Shown: positions 17,747 to 29,779 of the stretch, one piece after another
Layout of the letters: every line of letters starts with the position of its first letter
Position numbering within the stretch: position 1 is the first letter of the stretch
Assembly (NCBI RefSeq): GCF_017591435.1
Contig: NC_059303.1
Location: 2,766,360 to 2,830,359, forward strand
Direction: 5' to 3'
From: Portunus trituberculatus
Taxonomy: Eukaryota > Arthropoda > Malacostraca > Decapoda > Portunidae
Length of the DNA: 64,000 bases
Position numbers and translations under genes: made by a program
The notes under the pieces: generated by a model
The model's input: the letters and a program-made list of their open reading frames with translations, nothing else
Databases searched by the model: none
What the model was told of the DNA's origin: nothing

Positions 17747-17985
17747 ACGCACATTCCTCAGACACAAGAAACAGACTCTGCTCCACAAAGCGCCCCCCAA
17801 AAACCAGCAGGAGCAGCGCAGGGAGGCAGGTTTTGGGTGTGTCTGCACGTCAGGAGAACGAGATGGCACAAAGGCGCGCGGTCGAGGCACACACAGGCCC
17901 TGCTGCACTCCCCGGCTGCTGCAAAGGAACCATCTCGCCTGACTCACAACTGAACACTCTTATTGAATGCTACAGACAAAAGTAG
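17650..17985 (+). CDS. unassigned 111-codon ORF, doubtful
   Basis: ATG in a favourable context (GACAAGATGGCT), opening M-A-T-G-N-D-A-V-I-N-I-H-L-N-M, then a Gly run from the GGT microsatellite, then mixed-composition sequence (NRLCSTKRPPKTSRSS, LGVSARQENEMAQRR) to a TAG stop. No domain is recognised. Outside the Gly run the composition is more protein-like than the other ORFs nearby, but an ORF this long can occur by chance and I see no splice or promoter support. Most likely not a gene. Confidence 0.15.
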   Translation: MATGNDAVINIHLNMDLNDGSNGGGGGGGGGGDAHSSDTRNRLCSTKRPPKTSRSSAGRQVLGVSARQENEMAQRRAVEAHTGPAALPGCCKGTISPDSQLNTLIECYRQK

Positions 17986-18022
17986 TACCTTCCTTCCAGC
18001 TGCATTCATATTACCCCATGGC

Positions 18023-18023
<1 letters not shown>

Positions 18024-18096
<73 letters not shown>

Positions 18097-18252
18097 CTCT
18101 CTCTTTCTCTCTCTCTGGTAAATCTTTCTTTTAAACATAATTTTAGTTTATGTATGCATTAATAAACTTGTGATTCTCTCTCTCTCTCTCTCTCTCTCTT
18201 TGGTAATTTTTTTTTAAAACAAAAATATCATCTATGTATACTTTAACCTGTG

Positions 18253-18306
<54 letters not shown>
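18024..18306. repeat. three (CT)n tracts within an 85-bp tandem duplication
   Basis: CT runs at 18024-18116, 18175-18199 and 18256-18306. The two spacers between them (18117-18174 and 18202-18255) are related: both start GGTAA, contain TATGTAT and end in TGTGAT(AT)TCTCTC. Confidence 0.9.
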
Positions 18307-18308
<2 letters not shown>

Positions 18309-18889
18309 CCATCACCCCCCATCACTCACTCTCTCCATCCCTGCCTAGTCTCTTTTCAAACCACCTCCCTAATCCTCTCACAATTCTTACCAAGGCATCT
18401 CTCCTCTCCCCACATCCGCGCCTCTCCCGCTCCCCGCCTCGCTCCTCCCCCTGCCAGCGCCGAACAATCAGACATATCATCCAAACACAGAGGGATCCAC
18501 CGTCTCTCAAAGGGTTGCAACTCAAATCGCCAGCGCGCGCGCCTGTACACAAACAAAATCCCTCCTTTTATCACTGTTTGAAACTGGAATGAGAAACGGC
18601 TTGAGAGAACGAGAGCGCCCCTTCAGCTATTTCAAAGGGAACCACCCAGGCGCCCAATTACCCATTTCAAGATCTCTGCGTCCCTAAGGAGTCGCCTATT
18701 CGCTTCCTCTTCGCCTCCTCTTCGCCTCCTCTTTGCCTCGTCTTTCTCTACAGTAACAAAGTGCTGCAGTGGCCTCAGCTCCTCGGTATTTACATCGGCG
18801 GGTTTCGAATGAGGAGTGCGGGGAAGCGGAGCGTGAAGCATCCCCAAGGAACCAATCAGCAGGGGCCTCAGTTCCCTCAGGACCCCCAC

Positions 18890-18892
<3 letters not shown>

Positions 18893-18937
<45 letters not shown>

Positions 18938-19002
18938 AAACGTTCCATTTCAACCGGAGTATAAGTATATATGCATTCTTTTAAGATACGTCATAATGAA
19001 TA

Positions 19003-19082
<80 letters not shown>
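18893..19082. repeat. two (CT)n tracts
   Basis: CT runs 18893-18936 and 19005-19082. Confidence 0.97.
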
Positions 19083-19087
<5 letters not shown>

Positions 19088-22000
19088 CCTTACTCCCTCC
19101 CTCTACCCTGCCTCTCCCTTTCACCTCCCCTCCTTCACTCCCTCCCTTGCTCCCTCCTTGTACACTCACAACAAGGTATACGTGTTAAGCACATTGCCTT
19201 AAACATTTCATTATACCTTTCCACCACCGGCGCGTTTCGCTCGTTACCTCGTGGCGCGGTATTCTGGTGTGCCTAGAGGATACTTCGTGCTAAGTGAATC
19301 GTTTAAGAGCCGCAAACAGGTATTCCCTCAGCGCTAATGTCTGGGTGTCGGGGCGCGGGCCGTGTGCTTGAAGGTATTTAAAGGGAGACGAATCAGCCTA
19401 TTTGGTCCATGAGTATATAGTGATCTTCTCTGCCTATCAGCTCTGGAGATAGAGAAGATCAAAAGGTCAAAATCGGGTTGCCTTGCTGTCTCTGGCCGTT
19501 CACCTCCTTCCCACTATCGCCACAGTCACCTCAGCTCAGCGCCACAATCACCCTCGTTAGCTCAAGGTGGACTGTCATGGAAGTTTCATCATGCATAACA
19601 AAGGATGGACTCACTGCCCGGGCCGCACTCATTAGTATCTTCCAGCCACGCCTCTTCGCTTCCTCTTACTTTTCCTTCGTCTGTGTCGCCTTCAGTATCA
19701 CCACACATTACTTTTCCTCTCTCTGCAGTCTTCCTTCGTCAGTTTCTGCTTCAGTATGACAACGCCCTTGCTAGATGATCTCAGTAACTTTCCTTTTATA
19801 TTTCCAGCCTCACCTTTCCTACCTTTTCCCCTAATTACTCCTTGTCGCTATTGTCTCCCTCCTCCCTCTGTCCTCGCCTTCAGCACAACTTATCCATACT
19901 TTAGTGACGCGTCTCGCCATCCCACGTGGAAGGAGAGGGCGCGATCTCCCCCGGCCATCGTAGAACCTTCGTCGGGCAGGTCCTTTCCGGGCTGTAAATG
20001 TCACGTCCCCCTCCGCCACCATCTCGCCCAATGAATTTATCTCACTATAAAGTTTGCTGACTCTCCCTATAAAGCCGGGCAGAGGTCGCGATCCTCCCGC
20101 CTGCAGATGTCACTCCGTAAAAAATAATGAGTGTGCCCGAGGCCTTAAGACTCCCTCAGAATTTTTGCCTGAAGAGGATAATTGGAAAATATGTCCTTCC
20201 CTTTTCTGGCTGTCCCAGGCTGGTGATGGGCGCGCCCTCAACACGGCCGGGTAAACAAGAGTCACTTCTGTTAGCCGACGTGTTGATCCCTTATTAAGAG
20301 CATGAGGACAAGTTTTCCGTGCTTGGGGGAACATAAAGGCGGCTTGGGGATGGGCCCCTTCTCCTACATGGTCGTGGGGCCACCTGCACGCGGCACAGCG
20401 GGGGGAAAAGAGATTCAGCTAGAAGAGAGCATGGAATCGTGATTTTCCCAGCAAAGCTAAATAAGACATTGGCGGGGACCATTACGATTCGCGCCAGGAG
20501 GAGGCCACGCGTGTTACTTACGACTGACTCTGTACGGTGCTGGCAGACACACATCAGCCTCATCTCCCTCACCTCTTGGTTATTAACTGCTCCAGCGTGT
20601 GTGATAATAAGAGTAAAAAGATTCCATTCCCCTAAAACTATTCTATATGACTTGAGAATGTTCCCCGCCAAATTACGGAGCAGGAAAAGGTTTGGAAGAC
20701 ATAAAACCGTCGGAAACTATATGAAGAGTTTCACGGTCGTGTTTCGCTGATTCACGTAAGACAGAGGATCCAGCTGAGCGAACGAGGCCCCATAGAGGGA
20801 TTCAATACTCCGTAAACACTCACACAAACCATTCCGACTCCTTTTATCTGAAACGGGCACCCCACTCACTCTCCCTCCATTAAACCTGCAACTGAACACG
20901 ATCTCTTAAATTGGTTTGTGATTGAATTAAAGATAAGATTGGATAAGAGGAACAGTGCTCGCGGTGGCCGGAGTTGCCACGCCTCTTGCCTGGGTCACCT
21001 TCCTGCCTGTGTGATGGAGCCCGCCGCCCAATGGCCTGTTTTATGGCAACATACCGACTGTTCCATCGATTTCCTATTCGCTTCCTTTCAAGAGTCTGAG
21101 TTTGTTCGTAATTCAGGCTTGAAAGTTCCCCGCTTTTTCCTGGTTTGAAATGACCGAGAGTTTTTACTGCAGAGTGCAAAGGTTACTTGTTATTGTTTGT
21201 CTCGGCAACGTGGAATGAAAAGGTGGAATGACGATCTCTGATTTGCTTTTAGGGATCGAAAAGTGGAGAAAAATTTAACTGCTTCAATCAATGGCGGAGA
21301 AAAAATTGACCGTTTCTTAGAATATTCTTTAAAAAAAACAAGCTTACAAGAAAAAGATTTTTCTGTCTTTTAAGAGAAGTGTTACATTATTCTTTTCTTT
21401 TCCTTAAATTTCCTGGTGTCTATTTTCATATGAAGCTGTAATGACTGACATGAGGAGGTGGATCAGCCTCCACCTTCCCTTCAGCTCGAGGTGAGAGGAA
21501 AGAGAACAAGCGATCTTTCCCTTCCTTCTCTCCCTTCAGCCTTAAAAGAGACACGCTCAGCAGAAACAAAATAAAGGATTATCTTTTTTTTTCGATGATG
21601 CATAAAACCTCCACATTGACCTTTTCTTTACTTTTTTCTATCTATTCGTATTATAATAAAATTTTGCTTTACAACACATTATTTTTTTTCTATTCAATCT
21701 AATTTCCTTGTGACTATTATCCCTCATTTCCTGTCTAATATTCCCGTTTTTTGTCTTCACCGCTGCCTGCTTTCCTTATCTGAGACGCATCCTCCCACAC
21801 TGTCCGTCCCACGCCTATCTCATTTGCTTCCAGGATTCATCTTTCGTATTAATTTCTTTTCCTTTTCCGTTCCTCTTTAATTACCTGCTTGTCTACCTGT
21901 CTATCCTCCTGTCTGTCCTTTCCTTTCCCTCCGTGCGTCATTCCCTACCTGCCCTCCGGATCCTCCCTCCCGCTCCTCTCCTTCACCTTCCTCTCTCCCC

Positions 22001-24565
22001 TCATACAACACTCAATACGATCCGTTCCTCTTCTCCCCTCACCTTACCTTCGCCTGAAAACCTTATGACCCCTCGTGTCTTTCCCTCACCCTTCCTTCTT
22101 TGCTCCCTTTAACCTCCCCCTTTTCACCCCCTCCAAGAGCCTCCCAAGACCCCATTACCTATTACTTTTCCCTCCCTTCGTCAGCTTATCCTGCACTTTC
22201 CCCTTTCCACTCAATGCCCCTTCCCCACCTATACTTTCCATTTGGGTCTCTTTCTTTCTCTCTCTCAACCTACCTCACACTTGGCCACCCCTCTTCAACC
22301 TGCCACCCCATCAGAAGACAAGGGCAGGTCGGACCATAATTAGCACTCCCGCCGTGTCTGCCCTGAGACCTCCCTCGGCGTCGCCCACAGGAAAGCCCAT
22401 CAAACACCGCAGGAGAAGATTGGAGACTCGGCCCGATGACTTCATTTGCAAGAGCCTCGAAGATGAAGAGATTGAGAGGGGAGGGTGGGGGTTAAGAAGT
22501 CCATCCCACACACACTCTCTTTTTCTCACCCCCAACCAACACTCCTCCCTCAAGCTTTTTGTCTTTTCTCTCTCTCTCTTCCTCTCCCTTTCTAGTAGCC
22601 CTCCTCCTCCTCCCTCGCCTCCTCCAAGTCTCTTTCTCTCTCGCTCTCTCTCCATCTTCAAAAGTAAAATCTCTAAGACTGAGGAGGATAAAATGAAGTC
22701 TGCTGAGCCTTTAACTCGCGGTGGTTCCTCCTGCCTCCTCTTCATTAAGGGAGCGATTGAGTCTCCTGCTTCTCCTCCTTTTCCTCTTCCTCCTCCTCCT
22801 CCTTCTCCTCTTCCTCCTCCTCCTCCTCTTCCCTATCACCTCCGTCAGAAGTAATAGTAGGGGTGATACAATGATGCGCACGAGTCGAGTTGATAAGTAA
22901 ACAATAATGATTCTCTCGGCAGTTCATGATACAAGTACATAGTAACTACACAGTACACAGGCGCCGCTGCACACATGTAGTACACTCCACTTCTCCCTCG
23001 CAACGAGTCACAAAATCATTACACGAATTAATGCAAGAGTCAACAGGCATCGTGCATGTATTAATTAATTCACAAAATATACATAGACCCAAACCAGACG
23101 TGTTATTTTTATTTATTTAGACTTTTTAAACTCCAACACGTGGCTTTACCTGTGTTTGTAGACTCAACTAATCCTCAGGCAGGTGAATCAGGTTCGCATC
23201 GCGGCTTGTTTTCCTTCTGAATCAATTACCTTTTTAAATCTTTCCGCAGGTGAGAGAGACAGGTGAGGAGGCTACAGCCAAAGCCGCGCCTCTTTCTCTG
23301 TTGACGAAAGTAAATGTTTTTCTAAAATTTCCTTTTGAATTGAGTCGAAAAGTTACGTGAAAATCCTCAAAACCGCCTAATGGATATAAACAGACTCAGT
23401 CAAATGTATACCCGACACGGGCCGTGCTGAAAGACTCCTGCCGAGGTAAATATTGACACCTGACGAGAACCTGGCACTCCCCCGGCACTCTGCGCACTTC
23501 TCCTCACTGCCACCGCGTCCTGGGAATGCCTCCTGAGCTCGCACACCAGACATCCTCGTGGAGTCCTTAAGAGTTATGATTTCTTATGTATGTGTTTGGT
23601 ATATGACTGGTAGTAGCTAAAGGCTCTTCCTTACACAGGCATGTGGTTCTGAGGGCGTCTCCTGCATCCATCCCTACATCAGGTATCATTTGGATATCTA
23701 GGCACTACTTTTTTTTATTTATATTTGTTAGTTTGATTGAGAGTGATTAAATGAAAGTTAAGAAGAAAGATTAGCAAACAAATCTTTCCTCTTCCACTCA
23801 CCACCTGGAAGAAACGACCGTCCCTATAAACCTCTGAATTCTGAATTCTAATTTTCTGCACGGAAAAGGTCATCTGGGAGTGATTTGTTTAACTCCTCGA
23901 CTTCTCGTGAGAGTACGGTACGGTACTTCCTATTTCATTTCAATACGTCAGATGGACTTCCCCGAGGAAAAAATAGATAGCTTTAGCTACAATTGTATTA
24001 ATAATATACAAACTTTGCACCAGTTCTTTTTTTATCCGGTAAAAACAAGAAGAAATAAATGAAACTAGCATTATTAAAGATCTCAAACACTCAGTTTTCT
24101 TATTGTGGTCACGTTACTTGTCGAAATTACACACAAAACACGCTCCATTCTATTTCATGGAGGTTAAGGGAAGGCACACCAATCAAAGCCTTAATCATAT
24201 GGACCTAGAACATTTCGCACAGACATTTCCTTCCCTTCTGGTGCGCTGAGTCGTGTCAGGCGTGAAAACGAGAAGCTAGGTAAGACTTATCGTTGCGTTC
24301 GTGACCGCCACACACCCGTGCCTTGCCTCCCCAACTCCCTGGCCCGCCTTGCGCTTCGCCTCGCCTCTCACACACTTGTAATTTCAGGAAATCATGAGCA
24401 ATCGACAGCCATTACTTATGTACGACGCGTTTCTCGTCTAATTTATGTTAAAGTGTCGTGTTCTCCAAGAGTATTTTTTTCCCGAGGAGCTGCGAAAAGT
24501 TTGACTGACAGATCCCTTACATATTATAATTAAAGAACCTCAGTAGAACTCCATAAGTCTTCCTC

Positions 24566-24570
<5 letters not shown>
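19083..24570. other. 5.5-kb microsatellite-poor block in the dac 3' flank, no gene recognised
   Basis: Long unique sequence with only decayed CT-rich parts (21840-22300, 22560-22830, the latter with CTCCTC near 22770-22830). No ORF has a recognisable domain; the 259-codon plus ORF at 22075-22854 is Pro/Ser/Leu composition only. The lack of repeats compared with its surroundings could mean conserved regulatory DNA. Confidence 0.55.

Positions 24571-24641
<71 letters not shown>
24571..24641. repeat. (CT)n microsatellite
   Basis: Perfect run. Confidence 0.97.
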
Positions 24642-24645
<4 letters not shown>

Positions 24646-24796
24646 TCTAAACACTGAATAATGCAATAATCAATACCAGTTCTCAAGCACAAACAGAAAA
24701 ATAAGTGGAGTTCACGTGAGCAGCGCCGGAGGGAAGCGTTTAGGAGGAAAAACTCATTCCTCACACTAACAAGAGGTAATGATGGGTGTCTTTAGG

Positions 24797-24866
24797 AGAA
24801 GGAGGAGGAGGAGGAGGAGGAGGAGGAAAAAGAAAAAGAAAAAGAAGAAGAAGAAGAAGACGAAGA
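24797..24866. repeat. (GGA)n-(GAA)n
   Basis: GGA run grading into AAAAGA and GAA units. Confidence 0.95.
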
Positions 24867-25082
24867 AAAGGACATTCATAGTAACAATAATGATAATTCA
24901 GGGCATTTCTTCTTAATAAAATCGAGATAGAAAAAAACAAATGAGAAAATGGGAGAGAAGGACAACGACAATTTTTACCAGTAGGAAAAAGACGAAAGAA
25001 TAAAACGATACGAACACAAACATGCAACATAACAACAAATATCGATACAAAAACAACCCAAATAACAAGAAAAATGGAAGAT

Positions 25083-25085
<3 letters not shown>

Positions 25086-25141
<56 letters not shown>
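25086..25141. repeat. (GA)n microsatellite
   Basis: Perfect run. Confidence 0.97.
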
Positions 25142-25142
<1 letters not shown>

Positions 25143-25457
25143 GCAGTAAGGCGTAAGTGTACCGTGACTGACTGGTATTAATGCTCTCTATATTTCTTTG
25201 TTTCCCAGCAGCCGTGTTCGTGGGCAGGTCGGCCGGGTGAGAAATGTGTCTGAGAGTGCAGGATAATGCCGGAGGGGGTGGTGTGCGCATGCGATCGCTT
25301 TATGGGCGCCGATAACTCACTCCCAACACTCCGGCAACATTGTCCTGCACGGAGTAATGAGGAGTCGCTAGGGAGTTTACATTAGCGCGAGCGAGAAGAC
25401 ATGAAGAAAACGCACGACCCTATAAAGAAAACGCGAGCCACGAGGGAAATGTTCAGC

Positions 25458-25459
<2 letters not shown>

Positions 25460-25531
<72 letters not shown>
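25460..25531. repeat. (GT)n microsatellite
   Basis: Perfect run. Confidence 0.97.
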
Positions 25532-25534
<3 letters not shown>

Positions 25535-25679
25535 ACTTCAGTTTTCTCTCGCGTGTGTGAAGGGTAAATAAATTCAGCTCATTAAACCCCAAGGAAATGG
25601 CTGGTTGGCTGACCAGTGAGGCTTATGCTACGAAGACAGCGACCAAGAAGGAAGGATGCCAAGGCCTCTCACCCTCCCT

Positions 25680-25685
<6 letters not shown>

Positions 25686-25730
<45 letters not shown>
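25686..25730. repeat. (CT)n microsatellite
   Basis: Perfect run after a CCCTCCCT patch. Confidence 0.97.
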
Positions 25731-25732
<2 letters not shown>

Positions 25733-25889
25733 GCCCCGTTTCTCCCTCCACAGGAACCTCTTTAGCAGCGCCCTCATGCATGACATCGGGTTTGTTATTC
25801 TATGGTGAATTAAGGATGTCAATACGTAGAGTTTGATGTCCTCTAAGGTTTCAATATTTCAAAGAGCCGTTCATGATTTTTACTATTGG

Positions 25890-26300
25890 TGGTGATAGAC
25901 GAGTAGATAAAATGATACCAGGAGTTTGATTTACACATATATTTCTGTATTTCGAAAGGAGTTGATGTTTTCTTTTTTCATGTTAAAGTCTTATGTTGAC
26001 AGGTTGGCGCCTTGGACATGAAATTCGTCAAAGTTTGTGATTGATAAGTACGTCAAATTGTATCAAGCTTTTATAGACACGTGAATATGTCAATATTTAA
26101 AAAAAAAAAAAATTGGTGTTGATATGTTTCTGTTTCTATTTTGATACTTTTTCTACAGACCAGCGCCTTGGACACGAAATCTCTCAAAGTTTGTGCTGAA
26201 TATAAGTAAATCAAACAATATCAAGAGTTTTACATCCACTAAAATATGCAAATCACTTAAAACACGTTCATGTTTTTTATAACGATACTTTTTCCCCCCG
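25890..26300. repeat. degenerate tandem repeat, period about 156 bp, about 2.6 copies
   Basis: GCGCCTTGGACA(T/C)GAAAT followed by CTCAAAGTTTGTG-like sequence occurs at 26007 and again at 26163, exactly 156 bp apart. The following segments (AAGTACGTCAAATTGTATCAAG and AAGTAAATCAAACAATATCAAG-like) and the GATACTTTTTC ends also align. A third, more decayed copy precedes them (ATGATACCAGGAGTTTGATTT). Confidence 0.8.
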
Positions 26301-27218
26301 ACAACAGTAGAGACAGGAAACGTGGCGAGCGTGGGAGGACGGTCGAACATTAACTTGTAGCCTTTTTTTGTGCCTCAACCTGACACAAAACAAGAGTCGC
26401 CGAACATTCGCGGTGTCTCTTAACTCTCGCCCCAAGAGGAACACCAGTCTGACATTATGCAAATTGAACACTGAAGGCCCACAATATTTCAATCTTAATA
26501 AATTTGATGCCGGGAGTCTCCTCTGCCTCGCCTGGGTCTTGCATGGGTTATCACTTGCCATGCGCGTCACGGCTCACAACAGTCCTGCTAGGCCCATTAT
26601 CCACAGCGTCCTCCAGCGTTCCAAACACAAAAGTCCCTCTTACTTATGACATTTAGCGATGTATAGAATCATGCGCAACCTTTGTATACTCACTCTGTCA
26701 TTTGTTTATCTCTATGCATATATTTTTGACGAAGAGAGAGAGAAAAAAACTGTGTCTATTTGCATATAAAAGTAAGAGGGCAAAGCTGTCATTTTTTTTC
26801 TCTCTTTTGACTCAGTGACGTCCGGCGGCTTAAGGGTGTGGCAGTGACAACCGCCTGTCATATCCAAGGCTGCCAGTCACTTCCCGACACCCTCACCTTG
26901 ACTCACATCACTCAAGTTACCGCAAAAGAAATACGGGTGAAGCCAGACTACCTCTTTCCCTTTTTTCTCTGACAACTTCAAGACATTTACATTACTGAGC
27001 TCCACACTGCACGTCACTCAAAGCCTCCCACAGTGAACGCCAAGTCACACGTCCTTACAGAACCATCTAATCATCGCAGTCACACAGCCACATGCACGTC
27101 CCTTTAAAGATTTAGACCAACCACACGTTACCACAATCATGACCACATTTTTTGTTTGACACACGGAAATGCAACAGTTTTTCAAGCTCTCAAACTCGAG
27201 AAACCTCATAAAAAGCCA
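26301..27218. other. unique spacer, no gene
   Basis: Nothing recognised; mixed composition. Confidence 0.65.
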
Positions 27219-27219
27219 C

Positions 27220-27276
<57 letters not shown>
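27219..27276. repeat. (CA)n microsatellite
   Basis: Perfect run. Confidence 0.97.
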
Positions 27277-27278
<2 letters not shown>

Positions 27279-27541
27279 TTTTCTAAGCTTAGATGTTTAC
27301 ACTATGGACCAACAGCTGCCCACATCTCCAAAATTTCACCCATATGATAACAAATAATGACAGCCATAAGGAAAAAGACAATCAGATTCTCAACATCTCC
27401 TCCGTCACAAGTTAGTTACCGCAGGAACACCACGTAAAGAAAACGGATGGCAAGGAACCCGCATTTTCTCGTTTTGTCCAAGTATGCGCAAAAAAAATAG
27501 TTATCCAATATGCGTGTAAGTTTTGCGCGCGTGTATGTATG

Positions 27542-27544
<3 letters not shown>

Positions 27545-27613
<69 letters not shown>

Positions 27614-27721
27614 GATGAAAGAGGAAGAAAATCAAGCAATTAGTGTTATCTTAGAAAAAATTATACTCGCAAACATTCCAATTTATTTACGAGTGTAAAC
27701 AGACGAGGAGGAGCTTGTTGC

Positions 27722-27783
<62 letters not shown>

Positions 27784-27892
27784 TGATTCAAATATATGTA
27801 AATTTGAACACAGAAAAAAAATCTTCATATTAAAGTCCTTTATTTTCTTCATCTGTTTATGTGAAGAACTGAGAAGGGCGAAGCGGGTGGAG

Positions 27893-27960
<68 letters not shown>
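27545..27960. repeat. three (GA)n tracts at regular spacing
   Basis: GA runs 27545-27610, 27724-27780 and 27895-27960, starting about 179 and 171 bp apart, with spacers of about 114 bp each. Confidence 0.96.
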
Positions 27961-27963
<3 letters not shown>

Positions 27964-28008
27964 GGGATGGGGGCCCAGTTTGGGAGATAACAGGCCCACG
28001 TGTACGGA

Positions 28009-28062
28009 GTAGTAGTAGTAGTTGTAGTTGTAGTTGTAGTTGTAGTTGTTGTTGTTGTTGTT
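28009..28062. repeat. (AGT)n-(TTG)n
   Basis: AGT run grading through TAGTTG units into GTT units. Confidence 0.95.
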
Positions 28063-28279
28063 ATGCTCAGTATTAGGCTCGTGAGGTTACGCAAATAAAG
28101 AAAAAGGAAAATAATAACAAACAAGAAAGACAAACAGAAAAATAGTATGAAATCTAAGCAACTTTATGTGTGGGATGATAACGAAACATCTCCATTACTA
28201 TTTTTTCTCTTTGGAGATGAATATTCACATCAAAACGGATTGCACTGATTCTCCTTGACAGCGAGACGGAAAGAGAAGA

Positions 28280-28340
28280 AAGGAGGAAGAGGAGGAGGAG
28301 GAGGAGGAGGAGGAGGAGGAGGAGGAGGAGGAAGAGGAAG
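28280..28340. repeat. (GGA)n microsatellite
   Basis: GGA run with GAA ends. Confidence 0.96.
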
Positions 28341-28476
28341 ATGAAAAGAGAAAGGAAGGGATGAATGGTAAGAGTAGGAAGGAAAACACATGGAAAAGAA
28401 ATACGAGAAACTAAAAATTTATAACAAACAAGAGAAAAAACATCAAAGTCTGTCGATTTGCTAAGAATTGAGAACC

Positions 28477-28483
28477 ACGCACG

Positions 28484-28542
<59 letters not shown>
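28477..28542. repeat. (CGCA)n-(CA)n
   Basis: Short CGCA units followed by a perfect CA run. It is the last microsatellite before the dac-side unique block. Confidence 0.97.
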
Positions 28543-28545
<3 letters not shown>

Positions 28546-29779
28546 GGCCTTAAGAGGTTAAAGCCGGGAGAGTTAAGGAGAGGGCAAGGGAGTACTGGTG
28601 CAGCGGTCACTCTGGGCACAAAGCCGGCATATTAGGGGAGGCACACGTCACCCACGCTCGCCTCCCGCGCTGATGGTACACCTGATATGCAAAGTGGCAC
28701 CATACTATTAACATGTCTCGTAAAGGGGCGTAGTGCACCGGCCTTACTTCTGCCTTTATCCTTGGTGATGAAGTAAATAAATATACATCTCGCTATTACT
28801 CTTATTGTTTATCTGGGGGAAACTTCCAAAGCAATCAACACCACGACTTGTTCTTGCTCCTCCGAGGCTCACAGACGGACAGACAAACAGCTCTACTCAC
28901 CATCAGACAGCACTGCGTTATCTCCAAGTTCCTCGCAGACAGAAGACAGGCAAACAGATCCTAAACATCAGTCATCACCACCTTATTTCTTGCTCCTCCC
29001 AGACAGGCGATGGACGAAGAGCTATCACGCAAAAACCTCTCTGGTGTCCGTCACTCCTTCCTCCTTCTCTTAGTTCTCCTCCTCGCGTCCTTCGCTCTCT
29101 CTTTGTACTCACTTCTTGGTTCTGCGCCCCTAATGTTTCGTCTCTACCCACAAACCCACAAGCCACACTTATTTTCTTTTTACTTATGTGGTATAATTGC
29201 ACTTGAGCGTTCTCTTGCGGAGGATATTCGCTGATGTGAATATTCAGTTTTTATGGAGAACATTTGCATACAGTTTGACTCGGTTATCCTAGAGCACCTA
29301 TTGATCGCACCCGGATATCCTGCCTACACGTGGAGGCGGACGCGGCAATTGTTGTTCCCTGAACTACAATACGAGGCAATCTCGCTAACCACGTCTAGAG
29401 ATGAGCCGTGTGCTGACTGCTGGAGAGCCGTGGTAGTGATAGGATGGCGAGTCGAGCCCAGTATAGTTTCGGAGCTGCGAGCATGTTTCAAATCGTCCTC
29501 CGTTTTCTATTGTGTAATTGTCTCACTGACTAGTGTGTGTGGAAAGCAAGATGTCATTTTTTCCCTGTATTTGTATGTATTGTTCTGGACCTTAACCTGC
29601 TGAGTGTACCCTATACATTACCTACCTGTAGACTTTGGTAGGGCAAAGTGACATCAGCACAGCGGGATCGGCATCACCCACAACAAGGACTAGGAAACAA
29701 GGCACTTTATTACGTTCCCGTTGACAACTTAAACTTAGGAGGCAATGGCGAGGCTTCCCTCCACCACAGAGAAAAGACT
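28543..29779. other. unique sequence between the repeat-rich flank and the putative dac 3' UTR
   Basis: No gene recognised. A 116-codon plus-strand ORF at 29253-29603 has no recognised domain. The region may hold the real end of the dac transcript if AATAAA at 29711-29706 is the one used. Confidence 0.55.

Noticed and set aside
22075..22854. 259-codon plus-strand ORF
   Set aside because: Composition driven by C/T-rich DNA (Pro/Ser/Leu/Phe); a minus-strand ORF overlaps it with the complementary bias.
27545..27960. CRISPR-like array (three regular repeats with unique spacers)
   Set aside because: The repeats are simple (GA)n of unequal length in a eukaryotic context; no array or cas genes.
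29253..29603. 116-codon plus-strand ORF near the dac 3' end
   Set aside because: No recognised domain and no support for an antisense gene; left as unannotated sequence.
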